The notes beneath the pieces are model-generated. The model saw only the letters and a program-made list of their open reading frames with translations, was not told the origin of the DNA and did not search any database. Made by a program: the position numbers and the translations under genes. From positions 1-21,345 of the forward strand of contig CAZIIK010000062.1 of assembly GCA_964539235.1 (NCBI GenBank): a stretch of 21,345 nucleotides of DNA. The letters run 5' to 3'. The DNA comes from CAZIIK01 sp964539235. Lineage in GTDB: Bacteria > Pseudomonadota > Gammaproteobacteria > Francisellales > CACEW01. Of the stretch, positions 15,203 to 21,345 are shown piece by piece. Within the stretch, counting starts at the first letter, position 1; each line of letters opens with the position of its first letter.

Positions 15203-16663
15203 ATGCAATACCAAGACCTGAGGGATTTTATTGCACAACTGGAACAGTCAGGCCAACTTAAACGAGTCACCGTTCCCATTAGCCCAGATTTGGAAATGAC
15301 CGAGATCTGCGATCGCCTACTTAAACAAGGCGGTCCCGCGGTTATATTTGAAAATCCTACTGGTTTTGATACACCCGTTTTAGGCAATTTGTTTGGCACA
15401 ACTGAACGCATCGCACTCGCCATGGGGCAACAAGATTTATCCGGACTACGTGAATTAGGCAAAATGCTTGCTGAACTCAAGCAGCCGACACCGCCACAAG
15501 GCCTCAAAGATAGCCTATATAAATTGCCACTCATCAAAAAAATGTGGGATATGAAGCCCAAAGTGGTCAAGAAACCACCTTGCCAAGAAGTTGTGCTGAC
15601 TGGCGACGAGATTGACTTGGCACAATGGCCTATTCAACGCTGCTGGCCTGAAGATGCGGCACCGCTCATCACGTGGGGATTAGTCACCACCAAAGGCCCG
15701 CACAAAACTCGACAAAACACCGGTATTTACCGCCAACAAGTTATCGGCAGAAACCAACTGATTATGCGCTGGCTTGCACATCGTGGTGGCGCACTCGATT
15801 ACAAAGCCTGGCAAAAGGCATACCCAGAAAAACCATTCCCGATTGCCGTGAGCTTAGGCGCTGACCCAGCAACTATGCTTGCAGCCGTAACACCGATTCC
15901 GGACAGTTTATCTGAATATGCATTTGCTGGCTTACTGCGTGGCCAAAAAACCCAACTGGCCACGTGTTTGTCACACGATCTACAGATACCGGCAACCGCT
16001 GAAATTATTTTAGAAGGCTTTCTAGATGGTACAGAAGCGCCTGAAGGCCCCTACGGCGACCATACCGGTTATTACAACGAAGTCGAAAAATTCCCAGTAT
16101 TCACGGTGACCAAACTGACACACCGTCACAACCCAATTTATCATTCGACATACACTGGCAAGCCACCGGATGAACCTGCCATGCTGGGTGTTGCATTGAA
16201 TGAGGTTTTAATTCCTATTTTGCAACAACAGTTCCCTGAAATTGCTGATTTCTATCTGCCGCCAGAAGGTTGCTCTTACCGCATGGCCGTGGTCACAATG
16301 AAGAAAGCGTATGCCGGTCACGCCAAACGCGTCATGCTCGGTGTCTGGTCTTTCTTAACGCAGTTTATGTACACCAAGTTCATTATTGTCACTGACGATG
16401 ACGTCGACGCACGCAATTGGCAAGACGTCATCTGGGCGCTCACCACGCGCGTTGATCCACGTCGTGATATGACCATACTTGATAACACACCGATTGATTA
16501 CCTGGACTTTGCCTCACCCATTTCCGGGCTCGGCTCAAAGTTAGGCATCGATGCCACACATAAATGGTCTGGTGAAACCACACGCGAATGGGGTCGAACC
16601 ATTCATATGGATCCAGCAGTACAGCAAAAAATTGATACGCTGTGGCAAGAGTTGGGGCTTTAA
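15203..16663 (+). CDS. ubiD: 3-octaprenyl-4-hydroxybenzoate carboxy-lyase UbiD
   Basis: UbiD decarboxylates 3-polyprenyl-4-hydroxybenzoate in ubiquinone synthesis, using the prenylated flavin made by UbiX. The 486-residue protein is near the E. coli length (497). Family blocks seen are LRDFIAQLEQSGQLKRV at the N-terminus, the flavin-binding RQNTGIYRQQVIGRNQLIMRW (about 170-190) with LAHRGGALD, EGFLDGTEAPEGPYGDHTGYY with the catalytic acidic residues, and the late DDDVDARNWQDVIWALTTRVDP segment. The ATG lies four bases after the rho stop with no clear ribosome binding site, which suggests translational coupling. The rho-ubiD neighbourhood is known in pseudomonads and relatives. It implies a respiring, ubiquinone-making organism; ubiX is not in the window. 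Confidence 0.96.
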   Translation: MQYQDLRDFIAQLEQSGQLKRVTVPISPDLEMTEICDRLLKQGGPAVIFENPTGFDTPVLGNLFGTTERIALAMGQQDLSGLRELGKMLAELKQPTPPQGLKDSLYKLPLIKKMWDMKPKVVKKPPCQEVVLTGDEIDLAQWPIQRCWPEDAAPLITWGLVTTKGPHKTRQNTGIYRQQVIGRNQLIMRWLAHRGGALDYKAWQKAYPEKPFPIAVSLGADPATMLAAVTPIPDSLSEYAFAGLLRGQKTQLATCLSHDLQIPATAEIILEGFLDGTEAPEGPYGDHTGYYNEVEKFPVFTVTKLTHRHNPIYHSTYTGKPPDEPAMLGVALNEVLIPILQQQFPEIADFYLPPEGCSYRMAVVTMKKAYAGHAKRVMLGVWSFLTQFMYTKFIIVTDDDVDARNWQDVIWALTTRVDPRRDMTILDNTPIDYLDFASPISGLGSKLGIDATHKWSGETTREWGRTIHMDPAVQQKIDTLWQELGL

Positions 16664-16668
16664 AACCC

Positions 16669-17112
16669 ATGTTAACCTGGGCATTCAAAACACTGCAGCA
16701 CCTGTCTGCTGAACAGACCCACCAAATACTGCAATTACGTGCACAGGTATTTGTTGTCGAACAAAATTGCCCATATTTAGATGTGGATAACCAAGACCTG
16801 GGTGATACGGTACACGTCATGGGATTATCCGAAGAATATTTGGCAGCCTACGCGCGCCTAATCCACAAAGATAACCAACATTGGATCATTGGCCGTGTCT
16901 GCGTGGCGCAGCATTACCGTCAGTTTGGCTATGGGCGCGAGCTCATGAACCGCATATTGCATCACCTGCAACAACATAACGTGCACACCATCACACTAGC
17001 TGCACAAACCTATCTCACTCATTTTTATCAAAGCTTTGGCTTTAGCGCACAAGGACAAGCCTATTTAGAAGATGGCATCCCACACATCGACATGATCAAA
17101 CGTGGTGTTTGA
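16669..17112 (+). CDS. elaA: ElaA-type GNAT N-acetyltransferase
   Basis: This 148-residue protein starts at ATG 16669; an in-frame ATG at 16642 lies inside ubiD and gives an atypical tail. It shows the ElaA pattern: LTWAFKTLQHLSAEQTHQILQLRAQVF with VVEQNCPYLDVDNQDLGD, then the acetyl-CoA binding region IGRVCVAQHYRQFGYGRELM (V-x(2)-x-R-x-x-G-Y-G-x-x-L) and the family end TYLTHFYQSFGF..GQAYLEDGIPHIDM. It should be a soluble acyltransferase; the substrate of ElaA is not established. It begins five bases after the ubiD stop, so it is probably the last gene of the rho-ubiD transcript. Base composition changes sharply after it. Confidence 0.88.
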   Translation: MLTWAFKTLQHLSAEQTHQILQLRAQVFVVEQNCPYLDVDNQDLGDTVHVMGLSEEYLAAYARLIHKDNQHWIIGRVCVAQHYRQFGYGRELMNRILHHLQQHNVHTITLAAQTYLTHFYQSFGFSAQGQAYLEDGIPHIDMIKRGV

Positions 17113-17242
17113 TTACTGACACACACTATTCAGTTGCACTATGTGGTAAATCAATAAATCAGAAGCCATCACCTAGGTGGATAGGTCTGTGGGGGCTGCG
17201 TATAAGACATGAAACGACAAAAATAACTACAGAGACTAAAAA

Positions 17243-17282
17243 AACCCCACCCCTTAGAGATTCCAAGAAGTGAAATCTCTAA
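17243..17282 (-). terminator. Possible minus-strand intrinsic terminator
   Basis: The nine-base arms TTAGAGATT (17254-17262) and AATCTCTAA (17274-17282) form a perfect stem. On the minus strand it is followed by GGGGTGGGG and then seven T. C-rich sequence upstream on that strand could pair with the G-run to complete the terminator. On the plus strand there is no T-run. No minus-strand gene ends close by, so its client is unclear. Confidence 0.4.
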
Positions 17283-17498
17283 CACAAAGACTGGGGGCAT
17301 GGGAGCTTGTTCATAAATTAATAGAACTGGTTATTTATAACACAATTTTATTTACAAGAAAAGTATTGGTTATTTCTACACTTCAGTTTACTTTATAAGC
17401 AGTTTATGGCTTAAAATGAAGTGCAGACTCAATACAACTCAAAACCTAATAAAAAACTTCTCAGCAAAGATTAATCTTATTCATGAAAATAAAATAAT

Positions 17499-17661
17499 AA
17501 GACTGCTGCATCACTCCAGTAGCAGCGAACTTCATCGTTAAAATCTTCTTCAAAGCTTGTCCCCACGAAAGTGGGGGACCTCAAATAGTTCATCTATGAT
17601 CGGCTTTCTCATCAGATTTCGCCTTGAATTCCATCTGCTACTGGAGTGATGCAGCAGCCTT
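17499..17661. mobile_element. MITE-like 163-bp imperfect palindrome
   Basis: The ends are a perfect 23-base inverted repeat (17503-17525 and 17635-17657, ctgctgcatcactccagtag plus cag), extendable to 27 bases with one mismatch. The inner sequence is also partly self-complementary (compare 17526-17558 with 17600-17632), closing on a hairpin with a GAAA loop at about 17559-17579 (GTCCCCAC / GTGGGGGAC). No transposase frame fits inside. This layout is typical of a miniature inverted-repeat transposable element or a large REP-like palindrome. A transcribed copy would fold into one long hairpin. No target-site duplication is obvious to me. Confidence 0.6.
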
Positions 17662-17731
17662 ATAATGCAGGCAAATCTCCCATATTGCCGCTTGAAAAAC
17701 TATCACACGCACAGGTCCAGCAGATTTATAC

Positions 17732-17763
17732 AAAAAAGTTAGCCATGCCTAGGCTTAGCTAAC
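17732..17763 (-). terminator. Intrinsic terminator, minus strand
   Basis: A 26-base near-palindrome at 17738-17763 (GTTAGC ... GCCTAGGC ... GCTAAC, two mismatched pairs) is followed on the minus strand by TTTTTTG. It is well placed to end a transcript from the small gene at 17949-18221, leaving a structured 3' region of about 140 bases. Confidence 0.6.
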
Positions 17764-17948
17764 AAAGGCATCCTGCCAAACACTGAAACCTCATACCTAT
17801 TTCAGTGTGTCCTTGGGTGTAAAATAACCCCATTAAGATCTGCCACCAGAAAAGTCCCATGCAACGGGCCGAAGCCCTCTCTCCCGGTGACAGAATTCTT
17901 CCTAATTCTTTTTAATCCACTTACCATCAGCTTCCTGCTGCACAAGCC

Positions 17949-18221
17949 CTAATTAACGCGACCCTCCACAGCAATAGAGCTGTCAAAAATCAGTTTCATC
18001 AAATCAAGTTCTTTGACCGGAGTTTCATTATCTGATGCTGCCTGTGCACTTTCATCTGCAAAGACAACAGTGGCTAACAGGGCTCTTGATAAATCAACCG
18101 GATCAATATAACCATCATTTGAAATGGGGATACTTGCCAGTAATTCACGGGAAAATCCTGTCATTGAGATTTCACCGAAATTTGATCCTGGCTTAACTTT
18201 TAGTTTTAAATCAGTACTCAT
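17949..18221 (-). CDS. Small protein of unknown function, probably shortened by a 1-nt deletion
   Basis: I do not recognise the family. From the ATG at 18221 (GAGG nine bases ahead) the frame gives 90 residues beginning MSTDLKLKVKPGSNFGEI, with no signal peptide or membrane helix. The middle is acidic and Ala/Leu-rich (SRALLATVVFADESAQAA), ending DSSIAVEGRVN. Directly after the stop, a shifted frame encodes LGLVQQEADGKWIKKN and a stop at 17902-17904. Adding one T at the AATTA junction would join them into a continuous 106-residue protein with a natural-looking charged end. So this gene may carry a frameshift near its 3' end. It is followed by a structured region and a terminator on the same strand. 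Confidence 0.55.
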   Translation of the reverse strand: MSTDLKLKVKPGSNFGEISMTGFSRELLASIPISNDGYIDPVDLSRALLATVVFADESAQAASDNETPVKELDLMKLIFDSSIAVEGRVN

Positions 18222-18269
18222 TTGCATGCGCCTCAACATTACTAGCGATAGGTTAAACCCCCTAAGCAT

Positions 18270-18512
18270 ATGCCTTCACCAGGGGAAACTGTACAATCCT
18301 TGTAAAGTTATAAAAGCCAATCATCCGTAACCGACCTAGGAACATTTGATGCTTATAGATTTGGACTAATAAAACATCAAAATTCAGATAAATTAATGTA
18401 ACTTAAAAACCTGAACTGACCTTGATTTAAACATAGCAAAACGAATAAAAATACTTTATAAAATTGATATATAATTTAAAGATGATTTGTAAACATATTT
18501 TTTAGACGCACC
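18270..18512. other. AT-rich intergenic region between divergent genes
   Basis: About 240 bases with no coding potential that I can see. It holds a perfect TATAAT at 18470-18475, about 38 bases before the ATG at 18513. No good -35 lies at the proper spacing; upstream A/T tracts could act as an UP-like element. Probably the promoter region for the plus-strand gene. Confidence 0.4.
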
Positions 18513-19824
18513 ATGAATGAATTACTGATTAAAAAGAACTTGGCCCCAAGTTCGAAAAGAAGTCAGCCTACTGAATCCTGAATTCAACAGGATCATTGAC
18601 AGCCTTTCTCTACCTAAAAGTTGCTACTTTTATGAATGTGCCTACCCGTTCGGTGCTCAAATACTCAAAAATGGTATTTTCAACATTGCCACACTAAGCG
18701 GTAATACTATACCCATCACAGATGAGAGCATCCCAAATGATATTAGAAAAGACCTATCCTATAACTTTCAAGCCAATCCAGCCTCCATATCACTTGATAA
18801 ACCAATGGAGCTCTATGTGGTCATTGACGGCACCATAATCCCGTCATATCTCGTTAAACCCGGTGATTTATTTGGACTATCTGTTATTGTCGAAAACAAA
18901 ATAAAACCTAACACTTACGTAGGGGGATCTGTCTGGGAAATAACAGCAGGCTCTCGTTGCTGTTTCTTTCTACCCACAACCAAAGACACAAACGGCTTAA
19001 ATAAATTACAAAGACATTTTGATGTGTCTATTAACAAGCCTCAAAACTTATATCATCACTGGAATAATTTGAAGGAAATTGGCAAGGGTGCAGACTGGCG
19101 TTGCAGAGCCTTGTTTTTTAGCCAAGGCTGGGCTGACTATATTCACCTATCGGGTTCGGAACCATTGAAAGTTTACCTACTCCAAACATTACGTGATTTG
19201 CAAAATTTTTGGGCAAATATATTTCCTTGGAATGTTGCCTTTTCACATATCAGTCATTCGAAAAATATCAAGCAAAGTTGGTTAGCACGGGACGTGGTGA
19301 AGAATATTTTTGCGGTTGGAGCTGTCCAACTCTCTGGCTTCCAGCCCGCCATCAACGATGATTTCTTACCCGCAAGTTTTATTGAAAAAGCCTATATCGA
19401 TATTTATGAGCTCCGGGATTATCAACCTATCATAATGCATAGCAATACACTGGCACCAAACGATAAGCAGCCCATTTATGTCAGCCTGCAATTCCCAGCC
19501 ACTGAATCAGCTTATGAATATGGAAAAATCCAGAGCTCTCTAAAACTCATTGATGATGCTAGGCACGTGTATGTAAAACATGTTAATCACATTAATGGCA
19601 CAATGGCTAATTTGGATGCCCCTTATATTCATGAAGTTGCAGAAACCAAACGTGCAACCCTTTATCATAGCCAGACCAATAATAAGTATCGGCAGATACA
19701 ACCTGCAGAGTTATTAAGCAAATCTCCAGATTTTGACTATTTCAACACTAAATATCCGAAGCGAATTTTTCCTTACAACGCCAAATTTTTTACTGGATGC
19801 ATTGGGGTAGAGAACCAATATTAA
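18513..19824 (+). pseudogene. Unknown ~437-residue protein with a frameshift near its start
   Basis: I cannot name this protein. The open frame is continuous from about 18529 to the TAA at 19824. From TGG at 18541 it reads WPQVRKEVSLLNPEFNRIID, then CYFYECAYPFGAQILKNGIF, PITDESIPNDIRKDL, YVVIDGTIIPSYLVKPGDLFG and, later, AGSRCCFFLPTTKD and YQPIIMHSNTLAP. No ATG, GTG or TTG precedes it in frame. A neighbouring frame begins ATG at 18513 (MNELLIKKN) and would run straight into TWPQVRKEV if one base were removed, or two added, near 18541. An internal ATG at 18805 would give 339 residues but discards 88 codons of clearly protein-like sequence. The product looks soluble, rich in Tyr, Trp and Asn, with no signal peptide, repeats or recognised catalytic motif. 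It overlaps the end of the convergent methyltransferase gene by a few bases. Confidence 0.65.
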
Positions 19825-20519
19825 GCCTCTAAAATTGCTATTTGCCTGATCACGCTTTGATCAACGGTGTACTCATCAAAATCAATATTGGCATACCCTA
19901 TCTATTTGGCCATACCTAACAGTTTATGTTTAGGACATAAATAACCAAAATTACTCGTACCGTGTGTGGTCACTTGATAGTAATTGTCGACCATATAGGG
20001 TTTTAAAATTCCTTTAGCACCTAGAAAAGAGTCAATTACAAATTTCCCGCCAGAATTGAGATGGACTTTAAGGCGCTCAAGTAATCGATATTGCTCTGTA
20101 GCTGAGAAAACTGCCAGCGTTGACCATAAGAGCAATACTAAATCGTACTGCTTATGACATACATTCAAAAAGTCGAATACATCTTGATTATGACAGGTCA
20201 CATTATCCAAATGTTCGCATATCTGTAAGGCGTTGAATATTAATTGATTTCTTTCAATTGCATCAATATGCGCCTGCTGATTAATATGCTTAATACCATT
20301 CACAATTCGACCATAGCCCGCACCTACTTCCAATATTACAGATGACTGCATAACCAAATCTTTTATATGAGCCAGGTCTTTATTAGTTGCCAAGCCTGCA
20401 TTGAACAGACATTCATCATGGACTTCTCGTGTAAACTGATTAAAAAAGGCATCATTATCCTGGTTAACCCAGTTTTTTGCACTTGAATACTCTGTGTATA
20501 ATTTACCTGAGCAGTATAT
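19821..20519 (-). pseudogene. SAM-dependent methyltransferase remnant with in-frame TAG and lost start
   Basis: The central part is a class I methyltransferase: VILEVGAGYGRIVNGI (motif I), HIDAIERN (acidic end of strand 2), NVTCHNQDVFDF and YDLVLLLWSTLAVFS (strand 4), then LNSGGKFVIDSF. The uninterrupted frame from the TTG at 20393 to the TAG at 19902 gives 163 residues. However, the same frame carries protein-like sequence on both sides. Upstream it has YTEYSSAKNWVNQDNDAFFNQ back to a stop at 20523, with no ATG, GTG or TTG; ATA at 20519 sits where a start would be expected. Downstream of the TAG it has IGYANIDFDEYTVDQSVIRQ up to a TAA at 19821. The restored protein is about 232 residues. One stop change (for example CAG to TAG) and a lost start explain it. 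Substrate unknown. Confidence 0.75.
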
Positions 20520-20685
20520 GGTTTAGCCACAGAATTTGCCGTGCTTAGCCTTATTTTTATCTGATTATATCGATTTTTTTATACACCAACAGAATAATAC
20601 TGAAAAAAGTTCAGGAGGGGAGATTTATCTAAAAACCAAGGTCATTTGTAAAAATATAAAATAAAGCAATAGACCCAAATCACTT

Positions 20686-21239
20686 ATGCACACACCGGCG
20701 AATCAAGCACGTTAGAGTTAAAAAAATCGACTGCTGGTTTGAATGAAGCAGCAAAATCTCTCTGCGGCTTTTTAAATGCAAAAGGTGGCCAAGTTATATT
20801 CGGTATTACTGACACGCATCAGATTGTAGGCCAAGCAGTTACCGATAAAACCAAACTGGATATTGCTAATGTACTGAGAAAGTTTGAACCAAGTGCAAAT
20901 ATTGATGTTGATTATGTGCCCTATCAAGACAACATGCACCTTATCGTCTTAACCGCTAGACCAGATGAACGCTCTATCCCATATATCTTTGATGGTCGAC
21001 CATATGAACGAGGTGAATCAAATAAAGAGCCGATGAGCCAAACCAGGTATCGACAACTCTTACTGAATCAGTCGATTACGCCAGGCTCATGGGAATCGCT
21101 ACCTACATCGTTAAATCTTGATGACTTAAACCATGAAGAAATTCATAAAACCATTGAAATAGGAATTCGAGAACGTCATTTCTCACCTTCATTAGCCAAT
21201 GAAGGAGTTAATGTCAAATCTGGTGTATGGGATGGTTAA
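20686..21239 (+). pseudogene. Schlafen/AlbA_2-domain protein, damaged start and truncated end
   Basis: The AlbA_2 (Schlafen-like putative nucleic-acid-binding) domain is clear: ESSTLELKKSTAGLNEAAKS, SLCGFLNAKGGQVIFGITD, IVGQAVTDKTKLDIANVLRK, then VIVL-like HLIVLTARPDERSIPYIFDG and RPYERGESNKEPMSQTRY. The usual proteins continue for several hundred residues with a C-terminal helicase-like or winged-helix region; this one stops after about 165. The domain start ESSTLELKKS lies upstream of the first in-frame start (TTG 20739). An ATG at 20686 would reach it if one base were added before 20700. After about SLANEG the sequence no longer looks like the family, and the stop lies where a probable transposase C-terminus begins on the other strand. 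This suggests interruption by an insertion sequence. Family members occur in transcription regulators and some defence loci; no partner gene is here. Confidence 0.7.
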
Positions 21240-21345
21240 GCGGCCTTCCTGTTTATCTGTTCACTAACCAATTCTCCATCTTTGAATTCTACATTGTCGG
21301 CGACCAATGTTAAAAACTTAAATCCCCTGATTTTTCTCCAGCGTT
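21236..21345 (-). CDS. Partial transposase C-terminus, IS256-like (runs off the window)
   Basis: The minus strand is open from the window edge to a TAA at 21236-21238, encoding about 35 residues: RWRKIRGFKFLTLVADN, VEFKDGELVSEQ, then INRKAA. The W-R-x-I-x-G, L-x-x-V and V-x-F-x-D-G pattern with an Ala-rich end resembles C-termini of mutator-type (IS256 family) transposases as I recall them. With so few residues this is tentative. Its stop overlaps the stop of the truncated AlbA_2 gene, so the IS end probably lies within roughly 21205-21240. Confidence 0.45.
   Translation of the reverse strand, partial: RWRKIRGFKFLTLVADNVEFKDGELVSEQINRKAA

Larger units (their letters stand above)
17113..17901. 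other. Long non-coding region with hairpins and a palindromic element
   Basis: About 790 AT-rich bases with no open frame I can support. It contains two probable minus-strand terminators (17243-17282 and 17732-17763), a 163-bp palindromic element (17499-17661), a nine-pair hairpin (arms 17780-17788 and 17800-17808) and a stable tetraloop hairpin (17866-17877; C-UUCG-G on the minus strand). No tRNA-like clover-leaf was found. It marks the boundary between the housekeeping block and the degraded accessory region. Confidence 0.6.

Noticed and set aside
17379..17423. Inverted repeat CACTTCA / TGAAGTG with a long loop
   Set aside because: Seven pairs across about 30 bases of AT-rich DNA can easily occur by chance.
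17815..17846. Sequence resembling an IS21-type end (tgtaaaataaccccattaag)
   Set aside because: The likeness is from memory of similar end repeats only; there is no second copy or transposase in the window.
17113..17901. tRNA or known structural RNA in the long gap
   Set aside because: I looked for clover-leaf, 6S, tmRNA, RNase P and SRP RNA landmarks on both strands and found none.
137..20519. Recoding of stop codons (TAA in cysD, TAG in the methyltransferase) as an alternative genetic code
   Set aside because: Both TAA and TAG serve as ordinary stops in intact genes here (rho ends in TAG, trxA and ubiD in TAA), so decay or sequencing error is the simpler reading.
20612..20640. AGGAGGGG Shine-Dalgarno-like sequence before the AlbA_2 gene
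   Set aside because: The next codons are ATC TAA; the nearest plausible start (20686) is about 70 bases away.

Overview
The window looks like the chromosome of a gammaproteobacterium of moderate, slightly AT-leaning base composition. The order ppx / trxA - rho - ubiD is the arrangement known from Pseudomonas-type genomes, and PurF, Gor, Rho and UbiD are all of gammaproteobacterial type and length. Several disrupted genes suggest a genome undergoing erosion, as in host-associated lineages such as Legionellales. That placement is inference; no rRNA or tRNA is present to anchor it.

Layout. (1) 137-2039, minus strand: a sulfur-assimilation-flavoured group of DUF2061 membrane protein, SAM methyltransferase and cysD. 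cysD carries an in-frame TAA, and the 23 codons after it still encode the expected C-terminus. (2) 2227-2628, plus: a small YgiW-like lipoprotein. A perfect GC palindrome flanked by an A-run and a T-run separates it from (3) 2696-6961, minus: a two-gene RND efflux operon (adaptor then pump) with no outer-membrane channel gene. (4) 7123-9449, minus: purF and pyrB, overlapping by a GTGA junction with a perfect Shine-Dalgarno for pyrB, so the committed steps of purine and pyrimidine synthesis are coupled. (5) 9603-10379, plus: folE2, divergent from purF. (6) 10474-11826, plus: glutathione reductase, convergent with a 59-residue rubredoxin (11840-12019, minus) and a short Ppx/GppA phosphatase (12135-13079, minus). 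(7) 13157-17112, plus: trxA, a 449-bp rho leader with a good sigma-70 promoter and a hairpin, rho, ubiD and an ElaA-type acetyltransferase.

(8) 17113-21345 is a different kind of DNA: AT-richer, with long non-coding stretches, hairpins, a 163-bp MITE-like palindrome, and a run of accessory genes that nearly all carry lesions. These are a small unknown protein with a probable 1-nt deletion near its end; a ~437-codon unknown protein with a frameshift near its start; a methyltransferase with an in-frame TAG and no usable start; and a Schlafen/AlbA_2-domain gene with a damaged start, cut short where a probable transposase C-terminus begins at the right edge. The housekeeping genes to the left have no such lesions, so the pattern looks like local decay around mobile DNA rather than poor sequence quality, though only read-level data can settle that.

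I do not see a CRISPR array, toxin-antitoxin pair, secretion locus or biosynthetic cluster. The best candidates for something new are the gene graveyard with its palindromic element, the purF-pyrB overlap, and the unidentified ~437-residue protein.
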